Below are positions 36,926 to 45,756 of a stretch of 64,000 nt of DNA, piece by piece (the first letter of the stretch is position 1; the number at the start of each line of letters is the position of its first letter). The notes under the pieces were generated by a model. That model saw only the letters and a list, made by a program, of their open reading frames with translations, was not told the origin of the DNA and did not search any database. A program made the translations under genes and the position numbers. This stretch comes from Tissierellales bacterium (GTDB lineage Bacteria; Bacillota; Clostridia; Tissierellales; Tissierellaceae): NCBI GenBank assembly GCA_014360205.1, contig JACIXZ010000002.1:168331-232330 (forward strand), read 5' to 3'.

Positions 36926-39010
36926 TTAAATATTTTCATTATAACCACATTCATCATTAGTGCACCTAATATAATTGTTTTTTTTAGTTTGTTTAATAAC
37001 CATAATGCCGCCACATTTAGGGCATTTTTTACTTACTGGTTCATTCCATGAAACAAAAGAACATTTTGGGAAATTTGAGCATCCATAAAAAAGTCTACCT
37101 TTTTTATCTCTTTTTTTTATTATCTCACCGTCTTCGCATTTAGGGCATTTGACACCAATTTTTTCAATGATGGGTTTAGCATTTTTACATTCAGGATAAC
37201 CAGGACAAGCTAAAAATTTGCCATATTTGCCTATTTTTATAACCATATTCCTACCGCATTTTTCACATATTTCATCAGAAACTTCTTCTTTAACTTCAAT
37301 TTTTTCAATTTCTTTTTCAGCAACAGATAATGCCTTTTCAAATTTGTCATAAAAGTCCTCTATTACTTTTACCCAGTTTAATTCACCTTCTGCGATTGCA
37401 TCTAATTGGCTCTCTAATTGAGCTGTAAATTCTTCGTTGATTATCTCACTAAAATAATTTGTGAGAATATCATTAACTAGATCACCTAATTCAGTAGGAT
37501 AAAATGATTTTTTTTCAAGCATTACATATCCTCTAGCTAAAATTGTTGATATTGTTGGAGAATAGGTACTTGGCCTGCCTATTCCAAGTTCTTCCATTGT
37601 TTTTATCAATGAAGCTTCTGTATATCTAGATGGTGGTTGTGTAAAGTTTCTTTTATCTTCATATTTTGATAAATCCAGAATCTCACCAATATCTAACTTG
37701 GGTATTATAACATCATTTGATTCTTCATCTAATGAACTAAATACTTTTAAAAATCCACTAAATTTCAAAATTGAACCATTTGCTTTAAATATATAATCAC
37801 CATTTTTTATTTTTACAGTTAGTAGATCATATAAAGCTTCTGACATTTGTGAAGCAATGAATCTATCCCAAATAAGTTTGTATAATTTAAATTGATCTTT
37901 TGTCAACGAGTCTTGGACTTTGTCTGGGGATAAATTTAAATGAGTTGGTCTTATTGCTTCGTGAGCATCCTGAGCATCCTTATTAGTTTTTTTAGAATAA
38001 GTATTACCACCATTTGAATATTCTTTCCCAAACATTTCTATTATATATTTCTTTGCAGCTTCTACCGCTTCGCTAGAGAGTCGCGTAGAATCTGTTCTCA
38101 TGTATGTTATAAGGCCTGTAATTCCTTCTCCTTTTATATCGATTCCTTCATATAGCTGTTGAGCAATCATCATGGTCTTTCTTGATGCGAAGCCTAATTT
38201 TTTGGAAGCATCTTGCTGCAAAGTACTTGTAGTATATGGAGGGTATGGGTTTCTTTTTCTTTTTGTTTCTTTGATTTCAGAAACTAAATTTATGTTGCTT
38301 GAAAGTTCATTTAAAATATTTTTAGCTTCAGTTTCGTTTTTGATATTCAGTTTTTCTTCTTTATTATCTACTAAATAATGAGTCAACATAGCTTCAACTA
38401 TTTCGCCGTTTTCTTTTTTGAAATATCCTTTAATTGTCCAGTATTCCTCAGGAATAAATTCTTGGATTTGATTTTCTCTATCACATATTAGCTTAACTGC
38501 AACCGATTGTACCCTTCCAGCACTTAATCCTTTTTTTACCTTTTTCCAGAGTATTGGGCTTATTTTATAACCAACCAATCTATCTAATACTCTTCTTGCC
38601 TGTTGAGCATTGTATAAATTTTCATCAAGCATTCTAGGAGATTTAATAGATTTTTTTACAGTTTCTTTTGTTATTTCGTGAAATTCCACTCTGCAAACAG
38701 CATTTTTTTCAATACCTAATAGATTTGCTAGATGCCAAGAAATAGCCTCTCCTTCTCTATCGGGGTCTGTTGCTAAATATACATTATCGGATTTTTTCGC
38801 TTCTTTTTTAAGATTGTTTACCAGTGGTCCTTTCCCTCGAATTGTTATATATTCAGGTTCAAAATTATTTTGAATATCTATCCCTAATCTACTTTTTGGT
38901 AAATCTCTTACATGCCCTAATGAGGCAATTACTTTATAGTTTTTCCCCAACATTTTACCAATTGATTTTGCTTTAGCAGGAGATTCAACAATTACTAAGT
39001 TCTTAGTCAA
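36926..39010 (-). CDS. topA: DNA topoisomerase I
   Basis: 694-residue type IA topoisomerase that relaxes negative supercoils. TOPRIM domain with VIVESPAKAKSIGK at the N-terminus and DPDREGEAISWH near 83-94; catalytic tyrosine in GLITYMRTDST near 300; three C-terminal zinc ribbons (CEKCGRNM, CPKCEDGE, CPKCGGIM). The start is TTG, six bases after GGAGGTG. Preceded by dprA, as in the comM-dprA-topA order of many Firmicutes. Confidence 0.98.
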   Translation of the reverse strand: MTKNLVIVESPAKAKSIGKMLGKNYKVIASLGHVRDLPKSRLGIDIQNNFEPEYITIRGKGPLVNNLKKEAKKSDNVYLATDPDREGEAISWHLANLLGIEKNAVCRVEFHEITKETVKKSIKSPRMLDENLYNAQQARRVLDRLVGYKISPILWKKVKKGLSAGRVQSVAVKLICDRENQIQEFIPEEYWTIKGYFKKENGEIVEAMLTHYLVDNKEEKLNIKNETEAKNILNELSSNINLVSEIKETKRKRNPYPPYTTSTLQQDASKKLGFASRKTMMIAQQLYEGIDIKGEGITGLITYMRTDSTRLSSEAVEAAKKYIIEMFGKEYSNGGNTYSKKTNKDAQDAHEAIRPTHLNLSPDKVQDSLTKDQFKLYKLIWDRFIASQMSEALYDLLTVKIKNGDYIFKANGSILKFSGFLKVFSSLDEESNDVIIPKLDIGEILDLSKYEDKRNFTQPPSRYTEASLIKTMEELGIGRPSTYSPTISTILARGYVMLEKKSFYPTELGDLVNDILTNYFSEIINEEFTAQLESQLDAIAEGELNWVKVIEDFYDKFEKALSVAEKEIEKIEVKEEVSDEICEKCGRNMVIKIGKYGKFLACPGYPECKNAKPIIEKIGVKCPKCEDGEIIKKRDKKGRLFYGCSNFPKCSFVSWNEPVSKKCPKCGGIMVIKQTKKNNYIRCTNDECGYNENI

Positions 39011-39028
39011 AAAAACACCTCCAAATTT

Positions 39029-40120
39029 CTAGCAAATAGCAAATATATTTGATGCTATTTCTTTAACAATACCTTTAATTTCAAGAATTGTTAATGTACT
39101 ATTAACAATGTTTATATCTAAACTAGATTTTAATGATATTAAATCGACATGAAGAGGACCATCCTCTAAGACTTTACAAATAATTTGTTCTGTCTCTCCC
39201 AATTCAATATGATTTTTGTTTGCTTTTGTATTATATTCGAGATGTAGAATGTTTTCAAGTTCTATTAAAATATCTTCTACATTTTGTACAAGTTTTGCTC
39301 CATCTTTAATTAATGAATTAGTGCCTTCACTAAATAAACTATTAATATTACCTGGTAAAGCAAAAACATCTTTTCCTTGGTCAAGTGCATGATTCGCAGT
39401 TATCAATGAGCCTGAATTTCGTTGAGCTTCTATTACAAATACTGCATTACTCAACCCTGATATAATCCTGTTTCTTTGAGGAAAATTAAATTTTAAAGGT
39501 TCAGTATCAAGTGGGAATTCTGAAATTATTAAACCTTTGTCTTCAATTAATTCATATAGTTTTTTATTTGATTTAGGATATATTTTGTTAATACCACAAC
39601 CCAATACTGCAATTGTACAGCCATTATTTTCAATGGTTGTTTTATGAGCTATAGTATCGATGCCATAGGCTAATCCACTAATAATGCATAGATTATATGC
39701 AATTAGCTCCTTTGTAAATTTTTCACAAGCCCATTTACCATAAATAGTAGGTTTTCTAGTTCCGACAATTGCAATAGAATCTAAATCAAGGAGATTGAGA
39801 TTTCCTTTATAATATAATACTGAAGGTTTATTAGAAATAAATTCTAGTTTAAATGGGTATTCTTTATCATATTTTGTTAAAAAATTAATATTTTGTGAAG
39901 TTATGATATTCTGTAAATGATTTAGAACTGCTTCTATATTTGAACTTAATATCTTTTCAATGTTTTTATCATTCAGAAATCTAAGATTCTCTAATTCTTT
40001 TCTATCAGTATGTAAAATATTTTTTATATCTACGTAATACTCTTCTAAATTTTCAATTTTATCACTGTTTATACCTATTGAATTTAACCAAACTAGCACT
40101 TCTCTATTACCATATCTCAA
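39029..40120 (-). CDS. dprA: DNA-processing protein DprA
   Basis: 363 residues with the Rossmann-fold DprA domain: VGTRKPTIYGKWAC near 118-131, SGLAYGIDTIAH, FPQRNRIISGL and a C-terminal winged helix. It loads RecA on incoming single-stranded DNA during transformation. An N-terminal helical domain precedes it. Stands five bases after comM. With comM it hints at natural transformation capacity, although both genes are also kept in non-competent species. Confidence 0.96.
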   Translation of the reverse strand: MRYGNREVLVWLNSIGINSDKIENLEEYYVDIKNILHTDRKELENLRFLNDKNIEKILSSNIEAVLNHLQNIITSQNINFLTKYDKEYPFKLEFISNKPSVLYYKGNLNLLDLDSIAIVGTRKPTIYGKWACEKFTKELIAYNLCIISGLAYGIDTIAHKTTIENNGCTIAVLGCGINKIYPKSNKKLYELIEDKGLIISEFPLDTEPLKFNFPQRNRIISGLSNAVFVIEAQRNSGSLITANHALDQGKDVFALPGNINSLFSEGTNSLIKDGAKLVQNVEDILIELENILHLEYNTKANKNHIELGETEQIICKVLEDGPLHVDLISLKSSLDINIVNSTLTILEIKGIVKEIASNIFAIC

Positions 40121-40124
40121 AATA

Positions 40125-41645
40125 TTACCTCCAATATTTTTTGTCTAAGCTTCTATATCTTATTGCTTCTGACAAGTGAATATCGTCAATAATTTCACTT
40201 TGTTCAAGGTCGGCAATGGTTCTTGCAACTTTTAGAATTTTGTTGTAAGATCTAGCACTAAATTTATATTTTTCAAATGCTTTTGCCATCAATAATTCTG
40301 CTGATTTTGATAATTTACATATTTTTCTTATATCTTTATTCAATAGATTAGCATTATAAACGATAGAAGACGAAGAATTTCTTCTTTTTTGAATTTGTCT
40401 TGATTGCTCAACAATTTCTCTTATTTCCAAAGAAGATATTTCTTTAACATCTTTATTTAGGTCATCATATTTTACTGGAAGAACGTCTACATGGATATCA
40501 ATTCTATCTAACAGTGGATGGCTAATTTTATTTAAATACTTTTCTATAGAATTTTGGCTACACGTGCATTGATGATATGGATCACCTAAATTCCCGCAAG
40601 GGCATGGATTCATGCTTGCTACAAACATAAAATTAGATGGATATGTTAATGAAGCATTTGCTCTTGATATATGTACAAAACCATCTTCTAAAGGCTGCCT
40701 TAATACCTCTAAAACATTTTTTTGAAATTCTGGTAATTCATCAAAAAATAAAACACCATGATGTGCTAAACTTACTTCCCCAGGTTTTGGTATTTTCCCT
40801 CCTCCGATTATAGAAACACTTGATGCTGAATGATGTGGAGCCCTAAATGGTCGTTGAACAATTAATCTATTGTCATTTAGAAGACCTGCTATGCTGTAAA
40901 TTTTTGTAACTTCGATTGATTCTTCAATAGAAAGAGAAGGCAAAATGGTTGGTAGCCTTCTAGCAGACATTGTCTTTCCAGACCCCGGGGGTCCAACTAT
41001 TAGCATATTATGAGAACCTGCTGCTGCAATTTGCATCGCTCTTTTTAGGCCATTTTGACCTTTGATGTCTGTAAAGTCAAGTTCGCTTTCAAAACGCTCC
41101 ACATTATACTCTTTACATTTATAAGATTCTATTGTCAGATTTCCATTTAAAAAATCGCAAACTTGTCTTAAATTAACCGCAGGTATTATATCAACATCAT
41201 CGATAATAGAACATTCATCTTTGTTTGCATAGGGTATTATAAACTTGTCAAATCCATATTCTCTCATAGATATGACCATAGGTAATGCTCCTATTATGGG
41301 ATTTATCATCCCATCTAATGATAATTCACCTAAAAATACTAAATTATTATCCATTAATTGGACAACTTCTGCAGCTGCCAGAATTCCAATTGCTATGGAT
41401 AAATCCATCTGTGAACCATCTTTTTTTAAATTTGCAGGAGCTAGATTTATAGTAATTCTGTTCAAAGGGAATTCAAATCCAGAATTCTTAATGGCACTCC
41501 TAACTCTCTCCTTTGATTCTTTTATTGCAGTATCAGGTAACCCAACGATGTTAAAAACAGGCAACCCTTTTGACAGATCTGTTTCCACTTCAACAATGTG
41601 ACCATTTAATCCTTGTAATACACAAGTTTTAAGTTTTGAATACAT
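40125..41645 (-). CDS. comM: ComM/YifB-family Mg chelatase-like AAA ATPase
   Basis: 506 residues. N-terminal lon-like domain with GLPDTAIKESKERVRSA (about 36-52), AAA core with Walker A GPPGSGKT near 218-225 and Walker B LFFDELPEF, then a cysteine motif NPCPCGN...C, and the C-terminal Mg-chelatase domain. In Proteobacteria ComM is a branch-migration helicase for transformation; YifB members in Firmicutes are less studied. Followed by dprA after five bases. Confidence 0.94.
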   Translation of the reverse strand: MYSKLKTCVLQGLNGHIVEVETDLSKGLPVFNIVGLPDTAIKESKERVRSAIKNSGFEFPLNRITINLAPANLKKDGSQMDLSIAIGILAAAEVVQLMDNNLVFLGELSLDGMINPIIGALPMVISMREYGFDKFIIPYANKDECSIIDDVDIIPAVNLRQVCDFLNGNLTIESYKCKEYNVERFESELDFTDIKGQNGLKRAMQIAAAGSHNMLIVGPPGSGKTMSARRLPTILPSLSIEESIEVTKIYSIAGLLNDNRLIVQRPFRAPHHSASSVSIIGGGKIPKPGEVSLAHHGVLFFDELPEFQKNVLEVLRQPLEDGFVHISRANASLTYPSNFMFVASMNPCPCGNLGDPYHQCTCSQNSIEKYLNKISHPLLDRIDIHVDVLPVKYDDLNKDVKEISSLEIREIVEQSRQIQKRRNSSSSIVYNANLLNKDIRKICKLSKSAELLMAKAFEKYKFSARSYNKILKVARTIADLEQSEIIDDIHLSEAIRYRSLDKKYWR

Positions 41646-41672
41646 TTTCTCACTCCTTTTGAAACAGAAGAT

Positions 41673-42029
41673 TCACCAAGCATTGAAAGCATTTTCTATA
41701 TATACAATTCTATTGTTTTCTAAAGGATAAACTTCAGCAACATCATATCTAACTTGTAGTTCATTAATATTTTTCATTTGCAAATAAAGTAGTGATGTTT
41801 TGATAATTTTAGATTGTTTCTTTCTATCTACTGCTTCAGAAGGGCTTCCATAGCTATTGTAGTTACGTGTTTTGACTTCAACAAAAACCAATATACTATC
41901 AATAACAGCGATTATGTCTATTTCTCCAACTTTATTTTTATAATTCATAGCCATTATTTTATACCCATTAGCTGTTAAATAATCAGCTACAATTTTTTCT
42001 CCGTTATTTCCAATGACTTTCTTATTCAT
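41673..42029 (-). CDS. YraN/UPF0102 family nuclease-like protein
   Basis: 118 residues. It has the Holliday-junction-resolvase-like fold with the GEKIVADYL start and the predicted nuclease core GEIDIIAV...VFVEVKTRN (E, D, E-x-K). The function is unknown across bacteria. Start at the ATG at 42029, five bases after the rnhB stop, with TGGGGT upstream; a frame that starts 19 codons earlier overlaps rnhB and has no ribosome site. Confidence 0.92.
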   Translation of the reverse strand: MNKKVIGNNGEKIVADYLTANGYKIMAMNYKNKVGEIDIIAVIDSILVFVEVKTRNYNSYGSPSEAVDRKKQSKIIKTSLLYLQMKNINELQVRYDVAEVYPLENNRIVYIENAFNAW

Positions 42030-42033
42030 AACT

Positions 42034-42648
42034 TTAATACCCCAAATTTTTAATGAATGTTTTTCTATGCATATTAGATGGACCAAATTTACGTATTAAT
42101 TCAATATGTTCTTTAGTTCCATAACCTTTATTTTTAGACAAATTGTAATAAGGATATATTTTGCTCCACTCATTACATAGATTATCTCTATATACTTTTG
42201 CAACAATAGATGCACATGAAACATGATGGATTAAATCATCTGCATGATTTAATGAAATCTGCTCTATATCTAAATCAATATTTTCAGCATCTATAATAGC
42301 GATTATTTTTTTATCATATAGATTTTTTGTTTCAATTAAATTTTCGACTGCATTTTTCATGGCTAATCTAGTTGCTTGTTTAATGTTTATTTCATCTATT
42401 GTTTTATTGTCTACACTAGATAAAGAAAATCCAAAGCAACTATTTATAATGATTTCGTTTAAAAGAATTCTTTTTTTTGGAGATAGTTTTTTAGAATCTT
42501 TTACATCTAAATAATAATAATATTTAGGTAATATTATCGCACAAGCAACGACATCTCCAAACAAAGATCCTCTCCCGACTTCATCGACACCGATTATATA
42601 ATCATATCCTTTATTATATAAACCCAATTCAATATCTAGATTATTCAT
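42034..42648 (-). CDS. rnhB: Ribonuclease HII
   Basis: 204 residues. It cuts RNA in RNA-DNA hybrids and removes single ribonucleotides from DNA. Active-site residues: VDEVGRGSLFGDV (D, E near 21-22), AIIDAEN (D), and the C-terminal ASIVAKVYRD (D). Overlaps rbgA by eight bases. The order rplS-rbgA-rnhB-yraN is a usual Firmicutes cluster. Confidence 0.97.
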   Translation of the reverse strand: MNNLDIELGLYNKGYDYIIGVDEVGRGSLFGDVVACAIILPKYYYYLDVKDSKKLSPKKRILLNEIIINSCFGFSLSSVDNKTIDEINIKQATRLAMKNAVENLIETKNLYDKKIIAIIDAENIDLDIEQISLNHADDLIHHVSCASIVAKVYRDNLCNEWSKIYPYYNLSKNKGYGTKEHIELIRKFGPSNMHRKTFIKNLGY

Positions 42649-43471
42649 GGTTCACCTCATTTGGGAATTCAAGTGTAATTTTCCCTAGTAACCCTTTCCT
42701 AAAATCATCTATTATTATATTAGAGGCTTTTTCTATATCTAAATTAGATCCTTTTGATATACAACCTCTTCTTTTCGCTATGTTTTCTAGTATGTTATAA
42801 GAATTTTCTAAGTTTTTATCTATGTTATACCTTTTAATTAAAATATTTTTATCAATATCGTTTAATTTTTCAACTAATTTTAAAGACAACATAGTTGTAT
42901 CAATTACCTCGTCTTTAATTGAGCCCACAAATGCAAGGTTTAAACCTACATTGACTTCTTCAAATTTAGGCCACAAAACTCCTGGAGTATCAAGCAAATA
43001 TATTCCATTACCTGCATTAATCCATTGTACTGATTTAGTTATGCCTGGCTTATTGCCAGTTTTAGTAGATTTTCTGTTTGACAATCTATTGATAAGTGTT
43101 GATTTGCCAACATTTGGAATTCCAACTATCATTACTTTTATCGATCTCTTATTTACAATTTTTTTTGTTAATGAAATCAAATCTATAATTCCTTCACCAT
43201 TTAGTGAATTTAGAAATACACATTCTGTATCAAGGTTGTTGAAGTGTTTCTTCCATAAGTTGTTTGCATTAGGGTTTGCAAGGTCAGATTTATTAAGTAT
43301 AATAATTCTTTGTTTGTTTTCTAATATAGAATTTATTGAAGGATTTTGACTACTATATGGGATTCTAGAATCTAGAAGTTCATATACAATATCTACAAGC
43401 TTAAGATTTGTTCTAATTGCCTCTGTTGTTTTCTTCATATGCCCTGGGTACCAGTTTATATTAATGTCCAT
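42641..43471 (-). CDS. ylqF: Ribosome biogenesis GTPase RbgA (YlqF)
   Basis: 276 residues. Circularly permuted GTPase: NKSDL (G4) at about 58-62 comes before GIPNVGKST (G1) near 117-125 and DTPGV (G3) near 156-160; the N-terminal NINWYPGHMKK is diagnostic. It drives late 50S subunit assembly by bringing in L16 and others. Separated from rplS by a terminator, overlapping rnhB downstream. Confidence 0.97.
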   Translation of the reverse strand: MDININWYPGHMKKTTEAIRTNLKLVDIVYELLDSRIPYSSQNPSINSILENKQRIIILNKSDLANPNANNLWKKHFNNLDTECVFLNSLNGEGIIDLISLTKKIVNKRSIKVMIVGIPNVGKSTLINRLSNRKSTKTGNKPGITKSVQWINAGNGIYLLDTPGVLWPKFEEVNVGLNLAFVGSIKDEVIDTTMLSLKLVEKLNDIDKNILIKRYNIDKNLENSYNILENIAKRRGCISKGSNLDIEKASNIIIDDFRKGLLGKITLEFPNEVNHE

Positions 43472-43491
43472 TTTATCACCACTTTAAATAT

Positions 43492-43515
43492 AAAAATTGG
43501 GACTTATTAAGTCCC
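43492..43515 (-). terminator. Intrinsic terminator after rplS
   Basis: GGGACTTA/TAAGTCCC stem right after the rplS stop, followed by AATTTTTA on the minus strand. It ends the ffh-rplS transcription run before rbgA. Confidence 0.85.
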
Positions 43516-43516
43516 A

Positions 43517-43864
43517 TTAGTAAAATCTTTTTTCTTTAACTTTAGCTGATTTTCCTTGTCTATCTCTTAAGTAATACAATTTAGCTCGTCTTACTTTACC
43601 TTTTCTTACCACTGAAATTTTATCTATCCTTGGGGAATTTATAGGGAAAGTTCTTTCTACTCCGATTCCATATGATATTCTTCTTACTGTAAAAGTTTTT
43701 CTTGAGCCTTCGCCTTGAATTTTAAGAACAGTCCCTTCAAAAACCTGAATTCTTTCTCTAGAACCTTCTACTACTTTATAAAATACTTGTACAGTATCTC
43801 CTATATTAAACTTAGGTAGATCATTTCTGATTTGTTCTTGTTCTATTGACTTTATAATGTCCAT
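43517..43864 (-). CDS. rplS: Ribosomal protein L19
   Basis: 115 residues, the normal length, with [36 protein letters not shown] and the C-terminal [17 protein letters not shown]. It sits at the 30S-50S interface. Two ATGs occur in a row; the second, at 43864, is better spaced from GGGAGG. It has its own extended -10 promoter and a leader hairpin. Confidence 0.98.
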   Translation of the reverse strand: MDIIKSIEQEQIRNDLPKFNIGDTVQVFYKVVEGSRERIQVFEGTVLKIQGEGSRKTFTVRRISYGIGVERTFPINSPRIDKISVVRKGKVRRAKLYYLRDRQGKSAKVKEKRFY

Positions 43865-43884
43865 CATTATCCTCCCTTCTTTGA

Positions 43885-43910
43885 ATGTTCATGTTATAAC
43901 AGAGGAACAT
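43885..43910 (-). promoter_or_regulatory. Candidate L19 leader hairpin
   Basis: ATGTTC pairs with GAACAT around GTTATAAC-containing loop sequence, 20 bases before the rplS Shine-Dalgarno. Firmicutes rplS genes commonly carry a small L19 leader RNA for feedback control; whether this one matches that family needs a covariance search. Confidence 0.45.
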
Positions 43911-43929
43911 ACATATTTACATAAAATGT

Positions 43930-43958
43930 ATTATAACACAGTAAAATTATTAATACAA
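43930..43958 (-). promoter_or_regulatory. rplS promoter
   Basis: Perfect TATAAT with an upstream TG (extended -10), 17-bp spacer and a poor -35 TTGTAT, in the gap after trmD. It allows L19 to be made separately from the rpsP-trmD run. Confidence 0.65.
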
Positions 43959-43965
43959 TAAATCT

Positions 43966-44691
43966 TTAAATACTCTTAATAATCTTGATTAAGGTATCAT
44001 TAATAGAATCTTCTAGTTGAAATTTGGATATCAAATCTGGTCTGTTTTTTATGGTTAAATAAAGAGAGTTAATAGTTCTCCATTTTTTTATGCGTTCATG
44101 ATCACCACTCAATAAAATCCTAGGCACTCTTTTACCTTTAAAAACTTCTGGTCTAGTATATTGAGGATATTCTAATAAACCATTGTAAATTGATTCTTCT
44201 TCATATGAATCAACTGAGCTTAAGACATTTGGCAATAATCTAACTATTGAATCTATCAGAACCATTGATGGTATCTCTCCACCTGTTAAAACATAATCTC
44301 CGATAGATATTTCTTCGTCTACATAGTTTTCAACAATTCTATTGTCTATGCCTTCATAATGTCCAGATATCAATATTAAATGCTCTTTTTTAGATAATGT
44401 TTTTAAAATATCTTGGTTTAATAATTTTCCTTTTGGAGACAAATATATCACATGAGAATTGATATTTTTGCAACTCATAATAGCTTCAAACAATGGTTCT
44501 GGTTTTAGAATCATTCCATTGCCTCCACCATAAGGATAATCATCTACCCTTTTATGCTTATCTTTAGAAAAATCTCTAATATTTATAGTCTTTAGCGTAA
44601 ATATATTATTCTCTAAAGCTTTGCCAATAATGCTGTAATTATATAAAAAACAAAAAGCTTCTGGGAATAAAGTTAAAACATCTATTATCAT
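43966..44691 (-). CDS. trmD: tRNA (guanine(37)-N1)-methyltransferase TrmD
   Basis: 241 residues, SPOUT-fold enzyme that makes m1G37 to keep the reading frame. The knot region shows LISGHYEGIDNRI near 108-120 and IGDYVLTGGEIPSM near 132-145; the N-terminal DVLTLFPEAF and RVDDYPYGGG are typical. Overlaps rimM by four bases (ATGA). Confidence 0.98.
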   Translation of the reverse strand: MIIDVLTLFPEAFCFLYNYSIIGKALENNIFTLKTINIRDFSKDKHKRVDDYPYGGGNGMILKPEPLFEAIMSCKNINSHVIYLSPKGKLLNQDILKTLSKKEHLILISGHYEGIDNRIVENYVDEEISIGDYVLTGGEIPSMVLIDSIVRLLPNVLSSVDSYEEESIYNGLLEYPQYTRPEVFKGKRVPRILLSGDHERIKKWRTINSLYLTIKNRPDLISKFQLEDSINDTLIKIIKSI

Positions 44692-45188
44692 TCTAACATT
44701 CCTTCGATTGGATCAATTATTATTAATTTATCATATATATCTACATTTATGATAAATTTTTTTACTGCCGGTATTAGAAATTCTTTTCCTTCATCGTTGG
44801 TTACTACATAAACATCATTGGCATTCCCGGTAATCACATCAGTAATTTTACCAACTATCTCATTTGAAATGGTAATTACGGTGCAATTTATAAGGTCAGA
44901 GATAAAATATCTATCTTTCGGCAACGATACTTTTTCAGTTTCATCGACATAAATATACTTGCCTTTGTATTTTTCTGATTCATTCAAAGTATCTAAATTC
45001 TTAAATTTAATTATTGCTAAACCTTTGTGAATCTTTACTGATTCAACGTAAAGTATCTCTTTTTTTTCACCAAGATAAGCTTTCTTTAATTTATAAAATC
45101 TATTAATGTCATCAGTTAAAGGGTATATTTTTAATTCTCCTTTTATTCCATGAGTATTACTAACCACTCCAACAATTGTATAATCCAT
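44688..45188 (-). CDS. rimM: Ribosome maturation factor RimM
   Basis: 166 residues. N-terminal RimM beta-barrel with VVSNTHGIKGELKIYPLTD (about 8-26) and C-terminal PRC-barrel with LINCTVI, VVTNDEGKEFLIPAV. It binds S19 during 30S head assembly. Between khpA and trmD in the standard rpsP-khpA-rimM-trmD-rplS order. Confidence 0.96.
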   Translation of the reverse strand: MDYTIVGVVSNTHGIKGELKIYPLTDDINRFYKLKKAYLGEKKEILYVESVKIHKGLAIIKFKNLDTLNESEKYKGKYIYVDETEKVSLPKDRYFISDLINCTVITISNEIVGKITDVITGNANDVYVVTNDEGKEFLIPAVKKFIINVDIYDKLIIIDPIEGMLE

Positions 45189-45210
45189 CTATTCACCTTA
45201 ATTAAGATTT

Positions 45211-45441
45211 TTATTGAATAATTTCTACTACTACTCTCTTATTTTGTTTAATTGCAGCAGCTTTAACTACGGTTCGTATAGCTTTAGCAATTCTACCTTG
45301 TTTACCAATAACTTTCCCCATATCTTCTGGAGCCACTCGCAATTCTATTATAACAGATTGAGTGCCTTCTATTTCAGTAACTTTAACTTCTTCAGGATTA
45401 TCTACTAGACTTTTTGCAATAAATTCTACTAATTCTCCCAT
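45211..45441 (-). CDS. khpA: KH-domain RNA-binding protein KhpA
   Basis: 76 residues, a single KH domain with the GKQGR loop (GxxG) near 53-57 and the N-terminal LVEFIAKSLVDNPEEV. KhpA forms complexes with KhpB/Jag in Gram-positives and binds many RNAs, affecting division and cell length. Located between rpsP and rimM as in other Firmicutes. Confidence 0.95.
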   Translation of the reverse strand: MGELVEFIAKSLVDNPEEVKVTEIEGTQSVIIELRVAPEDMGKVIGKQGRIAKAIRTVVKAAAIKQNKRVVVEIIQ

Positions 45442-45460
45442 AATTTAAACCTCCGAGCTA

Positions 45461-45727
45461 TTAATTAGCATTTTCTGTTTTGGATTCATAAACTCCACTT
45501 TCTTTGAATAATTTTTCAACAGTTTCAGTAGGTTTAGCACCATTTTTCATCCATTGTTTAGCTTTTTCATTGTCAATCTTTATTGTTTTTGGCTCTGTAA
45601 GTGGGTTATAATAGCCAATCTCTTCTATAAACCTACCATCTCTTGGAGATCTCGAATCTGCAACTACGATTCTATAAAAAGGATTTTTTTTAGCTCCCAT
45701 TCTTTTTAATCTTATTTTAACAGCCAT
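45461..45727 (-). CDS. rpsP: Ribosomal protein S16
   Basis: 88 residues: [30 protein letters not shown] N-terminus and the [10 protein letters not shown] strand. 30S assembly protein. The second of two adjacent ATGs (45727) is taken because it is seven bases from AGGAGG. Follows ffh by about 30 bases. Confidence 0.98.
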   Translation of the reverse strand: MAVKIRLKRMGAKKNPFYRIVVADSRSPRDGRFIEEIGYYNPLTEPKTIKIDNEKAKQWMKNGAKPTETVEKLFKESGVYESKTENAN

Positions 45728-45756
45728 CATTTCACCTCCTAGTGTAAATTATCTAT

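Noticed and set aside
42822..43349. A 175-codon plus-strand open frame
   Set aside because: It is a shadow of rbgA, whose circularly permuted GTPase motifs are unmistakable.
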